Shown here: positions 24,119 through 32,150 of the stretch, one piece after another | How the letters are laid out: each line of letters opens with the position of its first letter | Numbering within the stretch: position 1 is the first letter of the stretch | Assembly: GCA_045046885.1 (NCBI GenBank) | Contig: JASFYX010000056.1 | Span: 1 to 34,821, forward strand | Length of the DNA: 34,821 bases | Origin: CG1-02-35-72 sp045046885 | Lineage (GTDB): Bacteria > Bacteroidota > Bacteroidia > Flavobacteriales > Flavobacteriaceae | Direction: 5' to 3' | Program-made: the position numbers and the translations under genes | The notes under the pieces: generated by a model | Database searches by the model: none | What the model saw: the letters and a program-made list of their open reading frames with translations, nothing else | Told to the model about the DNA's origin: nothing

Positions 24119-24973
24119 CTATGACCTCAAAAGCTTATAAGCTTCGTCAACAGAGATTGGAAGTGTTTTTGAATAATGAGAAATAAAATATTCTAAATAG
24201 TGTTTTCCTTTACTTTTATCAAGATTGTTTTGAAGCGCTATTTTTCCATATTGGTAATAAAAACGCAGGTCGTTTGGATATTTTATAATGGCTTTATCTA
24301 AAACACTAATGGCTTTTTGAGGTTGTTTTAAATAAATATCATATAATTCTGCTAATCTATAAAATGAATTTCTTGAACCGCCAACAGCAACAGCTCTTTT
24401 AAAATACACTTCGGCAATTTTATACTTTTTTGTATATTTTGCAATACGTCCTTTAGCTAACAAGCCATCTATTTCGCTTATTTTCTCAAGTTCATCTGCA
24501 TAATATTTTGCTTTTGTCTTGCTCCCACCTAGTAAAAAAGGGAGTCTTAAATAGGTTTCAATCAAAGCCCAACGCGTGTCTATATGACGTTTATCTAATT
24601 TAGCCGCAATCAAAAACTGTTTTTTCACTTTCCCAATATAAAAAATAGCTTTTAGCTTATTACCTTCCAATAAATCAAAACCTAAAGCAGCGCCATATTT
24701 ATAATGATAATCGGCAATTTTATTATTCTGATTTATAAGATTTTTATAAATGGATTCTGCAGAACACCATTTTTTTTCTTTTAAGGCTTCTTCCCCCAAT
24801 TTTTCATCTTTATAATAAGGAGATGAAGTTTTTACATCTGAATGCAAAAACAAAGAATTTACAGCCTGATTTTTTTCAATTACAAACGATGCGTCATTGG
24901 GTATCTCAATATCAGTTTGTGCAATAGCTAAAGATGTAAAAAGTAATAAAAAAGCTTTTGTAAACCAGCGCAT
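24119..24973 (-). CDS. Exported TPR-like protein
   Basis: This 284-residue protein has a signal peptide (WFTKAFLLLFTSLAIAQ) and a mostly helical body. The C-terminal half reads as tetratricopeptide-like repeats: EALKEKKWCSAESIYKNLI, GRIAKYTKKYKIAEVYFKRA, YRLAELYDIYLKQPQKAISV, DKAIIKYPNDLRFYYQYGKI. Such repeats mediate protein binding. The middle part (LRLPFLLGGSKTKAKYYADE) carries a glycine loop common to some periplasmic TPR proteins. It lies between the ABC-F gene (60 bases upstream) and the GldM-like gene (146 bases downstream), all on the same strand. I cannot assign a specific role. Confidence 0.7.
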   Translation of the reverse strand: MRWFTKAFLLLFTSLAIAQTDIEIPNDASFVIEKNQAVNSLFLHSDVKTSSPYYKDEKLGEEALKEKKWCSAESIYKNLINQNNKIADYHYKYGAALGFDLLEGNKLKAIFYIGKVKKQFLIAAKLDKRHIDTRWALIETYLRLPFLLGGSKTKAKYYADELEKISEIDGLLAKGRIAKYTKKYKIAEVYFKRAVAVGGSRNSFYRLAELYDIYLKQPQKAISVLDKAIIKYPNDLRFYYQYGKIALQNNLDKSKGKHYLEYFISHYSKTLPISVDEAYKLLRS

Positions 24974-25033
24974 ACTAAATTTCTATTTTAGAATTGTAGT
25001 CGGATTAATTTGTAATTTATTACTTGGCGCCAA

Positions 25034-26944
25034 CTAAAATGAATCAATTTTTTCTTGAAGTGTTTCCCATTGGGTCATAAATTTTTCTAATTCTGCTTTA
25101 GCATTTTTATAATTATTAAAAAAATCAGATTGTGAAACCTCAAAATTATTATACTGGATTTGTAGTTCGAGTTTTTTTATAGCTTCTTCTTTTTTTGTTA
25201 TCTTTTGTTCTAGCGATGCTAACGAATTTTTGAGTTTTTTAAATTCTTTTTCGTTGTTTCTTTTGTCTTTAAAATCAGAATTGGTTTTCTTTTTTGGCTT
25301 AGCAACCTTCTCTTTTTTTTCTAAAGCTCTTAAATCTTCTAAGTTGTGTTGCTCTAAATAGTAATTAATATCGCCTAAATATTCGCGTAATTTATGATTC
25401 TTAAATTCATAAACTTTATTGGTTAAATCCTGTAGAAAATCGCGATCGTGCGATACAACAATCAAAGTCCCTTCAAAATTAGAAAGTGCTTGTTTTAGGA
25501 CGTTTTTCGATTGGATATCAAGATGATTTGTAGGTTCATCCATTACCAAAACGTTAAAGGGGCTCAGCAACATTTTACACAAAGCCAATCTATTGCGCTC
25601 GCCACCTGAAAGCACTTTGGCTTTTTTATCAATAGCCTCAGATCCAAAAAGAAAAGCCCCTAAATAATCGCGAATTTTAATGCGATTGGTGTCATTGGCA
25701 GCGTCTTCCATAATTTGAAGAACCGTTCTTTCTCCATCTAAATAATCTGACTGATTTTGAGCAAAATAACCTATTTCTACATTATGTCCCAATTTAAGAA
25801 ATCCGTCATGTTCTAATTCTTTTACAATTATTTTGGCTAAAGTGGTTTTACCTTGCCCGTTTTGACCGACAAAAGCTATTTTACTATTGCGTTCTATCAA
25901 TAAATCAATGTTTGATAAAACAATATTATCGCCATAACTTTTTGACAAGTCTTTGGCTTCTACAATAATTTTACCGGGCTGTTTAGACAAAGGAAATCGC
26001 ACACGCATAACCGAAGTATCTTCAGAATCTACTTCAATGCGCTCTACTTTATTGAGCTTTTTTATAAGCGATTGTGCCATTGAGGCTTTAGTGGCTTTGG
26101 CTCTAAATTTATTGATGAGTTTCTCTGTTTGTTCAATAGATTTCGCCTGATTTTTTTGTGCTTGTAATTGTTGGGTTCTTATTTCGTTTCTTAAAACTAA
26201 GAAATTTGAATAATTTTTTTTGTAATCATAAATTTTACCTAATGAAATTTCTATTGTTCTGTTAGTTGCGTTATCCAAAAACATTTTATCATGAGACACC
26301 AACATAATAGCCCCAGAAAATCCTCTTAAAAATTGTTCTAGCCATATTATAGATTCAATATCTAAATGGTTTGTAGGCTCATCTAACAACAATATATCGT
26401 GATGTTGCATAAGCAGTTTTGCCAATTCTATACGCATACGCCAGCCACCAGAAAGGGTATCTGTCTGTTTATCAAAATCGTTACGTGTAAAACCTAAACC
26501 TATAAGTATCCTTTCGGCTTCGCCATGATAATTATAACCGCCTTCTATTTCGTATTGGTGCTGATAATCTGATAAATCGTGAATGAGTTGTTGGTAATAA
26601 TCGCTTTCATAATCGGTGCGCTCCGCCAATTCTTCATTAATTTTATCAAGCTTTTTTTCGAGTTTTTTAATAAGAACATAAGCCGAATGGGCCTCTTCTA
26701 AAACTGTTTTGCCAAACTTAAAATCAATATCTTGTCTTAAATAACCTATTGAAATATCTTTATCGTAAGCAATAGACCCTTTTGTGTAAGGGTGCTGCTT
26801 TGAAATAATTTTTAACAAAGTAGATTTACCTGCGCCATTTTTGCCTATAAGTCCTACCCTATCACCTCCGTCTAAGCGGAATGAAATACCCGAAAATAAA
26901 TCCTCTCCAGAAAATGAAACTGTAATATTGTGTGCGTTTAACAT
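25034..26944 (-). CDS. ABC-F family ATPase
   Basis: This is a soluble ABC-F protein with two ATPase domains and no membrane part; such proteins act on the ribosome (translation factor or antibiotic protection type). The 636 residues show Walker A motifs GLIGKNGAGKST (about 32-43) and FVGQNGQGKTT, signature motifs LSGGWRMRIELAKLL and LSGGERNRLALCKML, and Walker B motifs ILLLDEPTNHLD and VLVMDEPTNHLD. The linker between the domains holds the long helical region around KNQAKSIEQTEKLINKF. A C-terminal coiled coil of about 90 residues, rich in Lys and Glu, is of the Uup/ABCF3-like kind. The length fits that branch. It is not recognisably a dedicated resistance determinant. Confidence 0.95.
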   Translation of the reverse strand: MLNAHNITVSFSGEDLFSGISFRLDGGDRVGLIGKNGAGKSTLLKIISKQHPYTKGSIAYDKDISIGYLRQDIDFKFGKTVLEEAHSAYVLIKKLEKKLDKINEELAERTDYESDYYQQLIHDLSDYQHQYEIEGGYNYHGEAERILIGLGFTRNDFDKQTDTLSGGWRMRIELAKLLMQHHDILLLDEPTNHLDIESIIWLEQFLRGFSGAIMLVSHDKMFLDNATNRTIEISLGKIYDYKKNYSNFLVLRNEIRTQQLQAQKNQAKSIEQTEKLINKFRAKATKASMAQSLIKKLNKVERIEVDSEDTSVMRVRFPLSKQPGKIIVEAKDLSKSYGDNIVLSNIDLLIERNSKIAFVGQNGQGKTTLAKIIVKELEHDGFLKLGHNVEIGYFAQNQSDYLDGERTVLQIMEDAANDTNRIKIRDYLGAFLFGSEAIDKKAKVLSGGERNRLALCKMLLSPFNVLVMDEPTNHLDIQSKNVLKQALSNFEGTLIVVSHDRDFLQDLTNKVYEFKNHKLREYLGDINYYLEQHNLEDLRALEKKEKVAKPKKKTNSDFKDKRNNEKEFKKLKNSLASLEQKITKKEEAIKKLELQIQYNNFEVSQSDFFNNYKNAKAELEKFMTQWETLQEKIDSF

Positions 26945-26974
26945 AAATGCAACCCTATTTTTATTTTATAATTT

Positions 26975-26982
26975 TAACTTTG
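26975..26982 (+). promoter_or_regulatory. -7 promoter box TAACTTTG for the DUF983 gene
   Basis: This is a perfect TAnnTTTG match, 14 bases before the ATG at 26997, in the 52-base divergent gap shared with the ABC-F gene. Confidence 0.5.
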
Positions 26983-26996
26983 CAAACTTAATTATA

Positions 26997-27398
26997 ATGA
27001 TTGGTTTTTTGATGTTTAAAAAAGGTTCAAAATTATACAGTGTTTTTAGCAATAAATGTCCGCGTTGTCAAGAAGGCGATTTCTTTAAAACCGCTAATCA
27101 TTACAAATTAAAAGATACTTTTAAAATGTACGATAACTGCCCCAATTGTAATTTAAAATATATGATTGAGCCTTCATTTTTTTATGGCGCCATGTACGTA
27201 ACTTATGCCTTGACTGTTATTATTGCCGTATTGGTTTTTGGTATTGATTACTTAATGGGACTGAGCTTTATTCAAAATATGGCTTTTTTAACAGGTGTCT
27301 TAACCCTTCTAACACCGATTAGCTTACGTATTTCACGTCTTATTTATATCAATATTTTTATACATTTTGACGCTTCAAAAGCGCAAGACTCTAAATAA
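26997..27398 (+). CDS. DUF983 membrane protein with zinc-ribbon-like motif
   Basis: This small inner-membrane protein has unknown function. The 133 residues begin MIGFLMFKKGSKLYSVFSNK. Two CxxC motifs, NKCPRCQEGDF and YDNCPNCNLKY, could bind one zinc ion. PSFFYGAMYVTYALTVIIAV and a second hydrophobic segment follow as two to three membrane helices. The order zinc ribbon then E-P-S-F-F-Y-G-A-M is the DUF983 hallmark. The start at 26997 fits the -7 box upstream; the Met five codons later is possible. A longer in-frame extension upstream lies antisense to the ABC-F gene and is rejected. Confidence 0.88.
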   Translation: MIGFLMFKKGSKLYSVFSNKCPRCQEGDFFKTANHYKLKDTFKMYDNCPNCNLKYMIEPSFFYGAMYVTYALTVIIAVLVFGIDYLMGLSFIQNMAFLTGVLTLLTPISLRISRLIYINIFIHFDASKAQDSK

Positions 27399-27400
27399 AA

Positions 27401-27426
27401 AAACTCCTACTAAAAAGCAGGAGTTT
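27401..27426 (-). terminator. Bidirectional terminator, end of gldKLMN
   Basis: AAACTCCT and AGGAGTTT form an eight-pair stem that can extend with two more pairs past one mismatch. Read on the minus strand it is followed by a run of T (TTTTTTTATTTAG), the classic shape, and it lies 19 bases beyond the gldN stop. On the plus strand it also ends the DUF983 gene, with a shorter T-rich tail. Confidence 0.85.
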
Positions 27427-27444
27427 CTTATAAATTTCTTTAGG

Positions 27445-28335
27445 CTAATACTGCCACATATCTATTTCTCTATTCCTGATATCTTCTTTAATTCTACGCG
27501 ATTCTAAAACTTGGTACAGTGCATTACCTTTAATATATTCGGCTATTTCACGATTGTCATAAACGTTTTGCTCTTTGTAAATACTCGAGCTAAAACGACG
27601 GGCATTTATAATTAAATCATACGATAAAGGATGCGCCGCATTTTTAGGATTAAATACTTTCATTTGATACAGCGTTTCGCGTGCATCTGGAAACCACACC
27701 CAAAACAATTCAACTAAATTGTCTTGTGCATCTTGACTATCAATAAAGTTAACATCTGGTGCCACAGGAGCTAATCCTAATAATCTGTATTTAAGTTCAC
27801 CTTGACGTTTGTCAAAATACCAAACCCCTTTAATTTTAAAACCTTCTATATCGGCAGATGTTATTGTTCTTACATCAATATCTTCTTTTGTAAGGGTTTC
27901 GCCAGCATTTAATTTATCAAAACCTACATTGGTTGTGTCGCGTCTTGTAAGGCGCTGTTTAATTCCTTTAAGCGTTAAACGATCTTGAAAATAGGAATCG
28001 TCATACACATCTACAATTTCTTGTTTACGGATACCTTTCATCAAAGTATCGAATAACGAACGACGCTTGTTACTTATATTAACCGTATCAATAGGATAAT
28101 AATAAGGCAAGTTCATTTTTTCGTTCAAATCAATATATTCCCAAACAACCTTAGACCATAATATATCACGATCGTCAATGTATTCATAAGGTAAAGGATG
28201 GTCGTTATCGGCAGCTACTTGAGCAGCCGTTTTAACTCCAACTTCTTCTGGGAATAATGCATTTAATAAATTAGCTTGCGCAAAAGAGCTCTTTGAAGCT
28301 AATAATACCAAACACAATATCAGTATTTTTTTCAT
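27445..28335 (-). CDS. gldN: Gliding motility / T9SS protein GldN
   Basis: GldN (PorN in Porphyromonas) is a periplasmic protein that binds GldM and, with the lipoprotein GldK, forms the large ring under the outer membrane needed for type IX secretion and gliding. The 296 residues have a cleavable signal (KKILILCLVLLASKSSFAQ). The body shows the family pattern: DDRDILWSKVVWEYIDLNEK near residues 54-73, LPYYYPIDT, RRSLFDTLMKG, and a late LVELFWVWFPDARETLY. It is the last gene of the operon, starting 15 bases after the gldM stop, and is followed by a strong terminator. Confidence 0.95.
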   Translation of the reverse strand: MKKILILCLVLLASKSSFAQANLLNALFPEEVGVKTAAQVAADNDHPLPYEYIDDRDILWSKVVWEYIDLNEKMNLPYYYPIDTVNISNKRRSLFDTLMKGIRKQEIVDVYDDSYFQDRLTLKGIKQRLTRRDTTNVGFDKLNAGETLTKEDIDVRTITSADIEGFKIKGVWYFDKRQGELKYRLLGLAPVAPDVNFIDSQDAQDNLVELFWVWFPDARETLYQMKVFNPKNAAHPLSYDLIINARRFSSSIYKEQNVYDNREIAEYIKGNALYQVLESRRIKEDIRNREIDMWQY

Positions 28336-28350
28336 TGTTATTAATTTTTA

Positions 28351-29904
28351 TTAATTAGTAATTTCTATAATAACTGGTGCTATTTTTTTGAGGTAATAAC
28401 CTTCGTTACCTACCAATTTAGCTTTAATATTTAAAATCATAACATTATCACCACGTCTTGCACGTCCTAAAGCGCGTCTTCCTGCTTCGTTAAGTTTTGT
28501 ACCTCTAATATTTAAAGTCGGTTTGCCAGGTACTTTAATACTAAAACTTAAAACTCTAAGCGTCAAATCAAAATCAAAATCGGGTAAAGTAGCGCCAATA
28601 GTTGCTCTTCCTAAACTTGTTTTTGGCATTTTTATGACATCATTACCCAATTCTCCACGAATAGTGCCTACTGGAGCTGGAATATCTTTTATTCTAAATG
28701 TTTTTGAACTGTTAACTTTTTTACCGTCGGAGCGAATTCCTAAGACTTTAATTTCTATTGAACGTCCTTTACCAGGATTCATCATATAATTTTCAGAATT
28801 CCCAATTCTCTTTAAACCTACAGCTGTTGCTGTTAATTTATTATTAGAAATACCTGGCATAGATATGGTTATAGGGTTTGGCACACCGCGATAAACCACA
28901 TTCATTTTATCAGCAGAAATAACAGCACTATTTGGCGCAGGCACAACAGCATAAGTACTATTAATAGGAATACGTATTATAGAGTCTCCTTCTTTAAAGA
29001 AAAAGTCACCTTTTATAGTTCTTGTACCAATTCTACCCGCAGGAAAATTGAGTACTACTTGTCCTTTTTGAATATCTCTATTTTTTACTTTTCTACCATT
29101 TATAACCACAGACTGTGCTTTTAAAGTAGGGTCTTTTCTACCTAAGTATATTTTCCCTTTAAAATGTTCTCCTGCAAAAAAGGCTGTCTTATCGGCAACA
29201 ACAATGGCTTCATAATTTGTTAAAGACACATCACTTTCTAATTGGCCTTGTAACATAGCCGATAAAATATCTGATTCTGTTTCTTTAATATCGGCTTGAA
29301 TTTGGGTAAAACGTGTAATTGAAGCGATAAGCGGATAGCCTTCAAAATGGTGTTTTAACCAACTTTGAGGGACACCTGTCTCTCTATCTTTGACATCTTC
29401 TGTTTGAAAACGTTGGTAAACAGTTGGATTTATAGCGGCATAGTCTTTACCTAAAACGGTATTTACGGCGTCGCGATATGTTTTTAAATTATCCAAAAAT
29501 TCTTGTCCTTTTTCGTTTATGCCACCTCCAGTAAAAAAGTATTGATCTAAAATGTCTGTCCCATCCATTTTTTCAAAATCGGTTGGATCATCAATATCTT
29601 TTAACAAAGTTGCTTTTAAATTGTCTATATACGTATAAAAAGTATCAGATAATTTTTTAACTCTATCAGCTTTTTTCTTTAACGATGCATATTTTGCACT
29701 TTGATCTATGGCTTTTGTTGCCAAACTCTTAAATGCAATATCATTTTTTTGAGTTATAGTGGCATTGCCATCTTCTAACTTTACATTCATATAACCAAAT
29801 GCAGAAAGTACTTCTTTAGACATATTCATAGCCAACATGGCAATGAATATTAAGTACATTAAGTTAATCATTTTCTGCCTTGGTGATAAATTGCTTTGTG
29901 CCAT
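28351..29904 (-). CDS. gldM: Gliding motility / T9SS motor protein GldM
   Basis: GldM (PorM) pairs with GldL as the proton-powered inner-membrane motor and reaches across the periplasm as a dimer to GldK-GldN. The 517 residues match the F. johnsoniae protein in length. The N-terminal NLSPRQKMINLMYLIFIAML is cytoplasmic tail plus the single membrane helix; Arg9 and Glu31 (in MSKEVLSAF), described as important in this family, are both present. The periplasmic part has a helical domain (about 35-225) and three Ig-like domains (about 226-321, 322-410 and 411-517). Spacing to gldL is 28 bases and to gldN 15 bases, one operon. A shorter relative is encoded at 22632-23972. Confidence 0.97.
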   Translation of the reverse strand: MAQSNLSPRQKMINLMYLIFIAMLAMNMSKEVLSAFGYMNVKLEDGNATITQKNDIAFKSLATKAIDQSAKYASLKKKADRVKKLSDTFYTYIDNLKATLLKDIDDPTDFEKMDGTDILDQYFFTGGGINEKGQEFLDNLKTYRDAVNTVLGKDYAAINPTVYQRFQTEDVKDRETGVPQSWLKHHFEGYPLIASITRFTQIQADIKETESDILSAMLQGQLESDVSLTNYEAIVVADKTAFFAGEHFKGKIYLGRKDPTLKAQSVVINGRKVKNRDIQKGQVVLNFPAGRIGTRTIKGDFFFKEGDSIIRIPINSTYAVVPAPNSAVISADKMNVVYRGVPNPITISMPGISNNKLTATAVGLKRIGNSENYMMNPGKGRSIEIKVLGIRSDGKKVNSSKTFRIKDIPAPVGTIRGELGNDVIKMPKTSLGRATIGATLPDFDFDLTLRVLSFSIKVPGKPTLNIRGTKLNEAGRRALGRARRGDNVMILNIKAKLVGNEGYYLKKIAPVIIEITN

Positions 29905-29932
29905 AATTCTTTGTTTTAGCTTTTAGTTGAGA

Positions 29933-30556
29933 CTAATTAGAATTTGACATTGCTGAAAGCATACCACCATAAACACCATTTAACGAAGAAAGGTTTGTAG
30001 CTAAAGACTCCATTTGTTCTTGTAATTTAGAGGCGTTATCTAAAATTGCTTCATTTATTTCTGTTTGTTTTTCTGATGTTTCTACTTGTATTTTATATAA
30101 GTTATTTAAAGATTCCATTTGATTAGAAGCCATAACCAATTGCTCGCTATAGTTATTAGTAGCGGCAATAGATTCAACAACAGGTGCTACATTCACACTA
30201 GCATCTTGAAAATTTCTAATACTTGTTGTTAAATTACCTACAAGCTCTGCATCTAATTTTGCTTCTTCTAATATCGCATTGAGTTTTTGTGCTAATAAAC
30301 CTTCGACATCTTTTGGAGCACCTCCTTTTAATTCAGGATAAGCTAGTGTCCAATCGTACTCTTCATCTACAGGTTCAAAAGCCGAAAATGCAAAAACCAA
30401 CGCTTCTGCAACCATACCAATTGTTAGCATTAAGCCACCAGTAATGATACCAAATTTGAAATGCAATATTTTAAACAGTGCACCAATAATTACGATTGAT
30501 GCGCCTATACCATAAGCAAATTGATATATCTGTTTTTTTCTTTGTGATTGTGCCAT
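29933..30556 (-). CDS. gldL: Gliding motility / T9SS motor protein GldL
   Basis: GldL (PorL) forms the membrane-embedded pentamer around the GldM helices that converts proton flow into rotation. The 207 residues contain two membrane helices: FAYGIGASIVIIGALFKILH (about 13-32) and IITGGLMLTIGMVAEALVFA (about 37-56). The essential membrane Glu of the family (Glu49 in F. johnsoniae) corresponds to Glu51 here, and the Lys and His of the first helix (Lys29, His32) are present. A long cytoplasmic helical part follows, with a predicted coiled coil (about 150-200). It sits 42 bases after gldK and 28 before gldM. Confidence 0.96.
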   Translation of the reverse strand: MAQSQRKKQIYQFAYGIGASIVIIGALFKILHFKFGIITGGLMLTIGMVAEALVFAFSAFEPVDEEYDWTLAYPELKGGAPKDVEGLLAQKLNAILEEAKLDAELVGNLTTSIRNFQDASVNVAPVVESIAATNNYSEQLVMASNQMESLNNLYKIQVETSEKQTEINEAILDNASKLQEQMESLATNLSSLNGVYGGMLSAMSNSN

Positions 30557-30598
30557 AATAAAAATATTTAATAAAGGGGGTTTTTATGTTATTGATTA

Positions 30599-31993
30599 TT
30601 ATTTGTTTGTAAGTCGTGTTCCTGTAAAATCTTGTACAGTTCTAAAGCCAATATAGCTACGTGCAGAATCGGCATATTCATAATCGCGGGTACTTACTTC
30701 TAAAAAGTAAGCGACATCTTTCCAAGAGCCTCCTCTAATTACTTTACGTTTATTTTCTTCGTCTTTAACATCTGGATTTAGCGTTGAACTAAAATAATAA
30801 GATGTTGGGTTATAGGATGTTTCTGTCCATTCTGATACGTTTCCAGCCATATTATACAAGCCATAATCATTGGCATTATAAGAATAGGCTTCAACTGTAT
30901 AAAGCGCCCCATCTGCGGTATAATCGCCACGTACAGGTTTAAAATTTGCCAAGAAACAACCTTTATCACTAATAATGTATGGACCACCCCAAGGGTATTT
31001 AGAATAGGCTAATCCGCCTCGAGCGGCATATTCCCACTCAGTTTCGCTTGGCAACCTAAAGAAAGGTACTTTATCGCCTATAGCACCTTTACGTCTGCCT
31101 AATAAAAACTTATTCTTTTTTACTGTTCGCCAATTACAAAATGCCTTGGCTTGATGCCAATTAACTCCTACAACAGGATATTCGTTATACGCTTTGTGCC
31201 AAAAATAATCTTGGTGAATTGGATCATTATACGAATAGCTAAAATCTTTTACCCAAACTGTTGTATCTGGATAAACCGTTAAAACCTCTTCTTTAAAGAA
31301 ATCTTTTCTACGGGCTTTATTATTTTTTGCAGCTGCATTTTTATCAAACCAATAATAACGGTATTTTATTTTTTTAGTATCAAGTAAGCGTAAAGCATCA
31401 AAAGAATCTTCTATAGGTATGTACATAGAATCCATTACTTCGGCATAGTATTGATCTGGAAATCTTTCTGTTTCCCATTCTAAACTGATATTCCAGTTTA
31501 AAAACTTGCCTTCTGTAGGAGAGTTTAAATCGCCTAAGCCACCATAATTATTCATCATGTATTTGTAGTAAGGTGTCGTTTTACTAGTATCTATAACTTT
31601 AAAAGCATAACGTTGAATACCGATTGCTCTATTACCTTTTTTAACAGTATTATCGCCAAAAGACAGCTCTTCTGCGTACAATGCTAAATTGGTTCTAGTA
31701 ATAGAATCTCTAACCCAAAAGACAAATTCTTTATACTCACTATTGGTGATTTCGGTATCATCCATGTAAAAGGGTCTTACAGTGGCTGTTCTTGATGGAG
31801 CATCGTAAGCACCAATACCATCTTCTACTTCTTTACCCATTGTAAAACTACCACCTGGTATAAATACCATGCCAAATGGTTTTTCTGGTTGCCATTTTTC
31901 ACCAAATTTCACGCCGACCAACTCACCTCTTTCATTTGAACCACAACTGTATACCACAAATGCTAGCAGGAGATAACCTAGTATTTTTTTCAT
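30599..31993 (-). CDS. gldK: Gliding motility / T9SS lipoprotein GldK
   Basis: GldK (PorK) is an outer-membrane lipoprotein that forms the ring with GldN. The 464 residues begin MKKILGYLLLAFVVYSCGSN, with the lipidated Cys at residue 17. The body has the formylglycine-generating-enzyme (sulfatase-modifying factor) fold: FIPGGSFTMGKEVEDG near 44, YPVVGVNWHQAKAFCNWR, RLPSETEWEYAARGG, NMAGNVSEWTETSYNP and VIRGGSWKDVAYF, with an ending GFRTVQD where enzymes have GFRC. The catalytic cysteine pair of true FGEs is not visible, so the fold is structural here, as known for GldK/PorK. It is first in the gldKLMN operon. Confidence 0.96.
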   Translation of the reverse strand: MKKILGYLLLAFVVYSCGSNERGELVGVKFGEKWQPEKPFGMVFIPGGSFTMGKEVEDGIGAYDAPSRTATVRPFYMDDTEITNSEYKEFVFWVRDSITRTNLALYAEELSFGDNTVKKGNRAIGIQRYAFKVIDTSKTTPYYKYMMNNYGGLGDLNSPTEGKFLNWNISLEWETERFPDQYYAEVMDSMYIPIEDSFDALRLLDTKKIKYRYYWFDKNAAAKNNKARRKDFFKEEVLTVYPDTTVWVKDFSYSYNDPIHQDYFWHKAYNEYPVVGVNWHQAKAFCNWRTVKKNKFLLGRRKGAIGDKVPFFRLPSETEWEYAARGGLAYSKYPWGGPYIISDKGCFLANFKPVRGDYTADGALYTVEAYSYNANDYGLYNMAGNVSEWTETSYNPTSYYFSSTLNPDVKDEENKRKVIRGGSWKDVAYFLEVSTRDYEYADSARSYIGFRTVQDFTGTRLTNK

Positions 31994-32013
31994 ATTTTTT
32001 ATAATCTTTTTTG

Positions 32014-32021
32014 CAAACCTT
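32014..32021 (-). promoter_or_regulatory. Possible -7 box AAGGTTTG for gldKLMN
   Basis: This box has one mismatch to TAnnTTTG and lies 20 bases upstream of the gldK ATG. A second near match, TAGGTTTA, lies at 32030-32037. No clear -33 box is seen. It is in the 151-base gap after the arginase-fold gene and is the best guess for the operon promoter. Confidence 0.3.
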
Positions 32022-32068
32022 TAAAAGTGTAAACCTATTAAAAAAAAATAACTTTAGCAATTTCTTCA

Positions 32069-32082
32069 TAGGCTAATGCCTA
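32069..32082. repeat. Small hairpin TAGGC-TAAT-GCCTA
   Basis: This is a five-base perfect stem with a four-base loop in the gap between the arginase-fold gene and gldK. It could be a weak terminator for the topA transcript; on the minus strand it is followed at a distance by an AT-rich tract with a T run (about 32052-32041). Confidence 0.3.
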
Positions 32083-32119
32083 CGAAAATAAGCTTTTTAA
32101 TTTTGCTTTAAAAATTTAA

Positions 32120-32150
32120 GTTAAATTAAATGTTAAATTTAACGTTAATT
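32120..32150. repeat. Three 12-base-phased GTTAAATT-type repeats
   Basis: GTTAAATT begins at 32120 and at 32132, and the related GTTAATT begins at 32144, an exact 12-base period. The third unit overlaps the stop codon of the arginase-fold gene. The block could be a protein-binding array or simply AT-rich drift. Confidence 0.4.

Noticed and set aside
25034..26944. Antibiotic-resistance ABC-F determinant
   Set aside because: The layout with a long C-terminal coiled coil fits the housekeeping Uup/ABCF3-like branch, and nothing around it points to resistance or transfer.
30599..31993. GldK as an active sulfatase-modifying enzyme
   Set aside because: The catalytic cysteine pair of formylglycine-generating enzymes is not present; the fold is structural in GldK/PorK.
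32120..32150. CRISPR-like array
   Set aside because: The units are 7-8 bases with 4-5 base gaps, far too short for repeats and spacers, and no cas gene is nearby.
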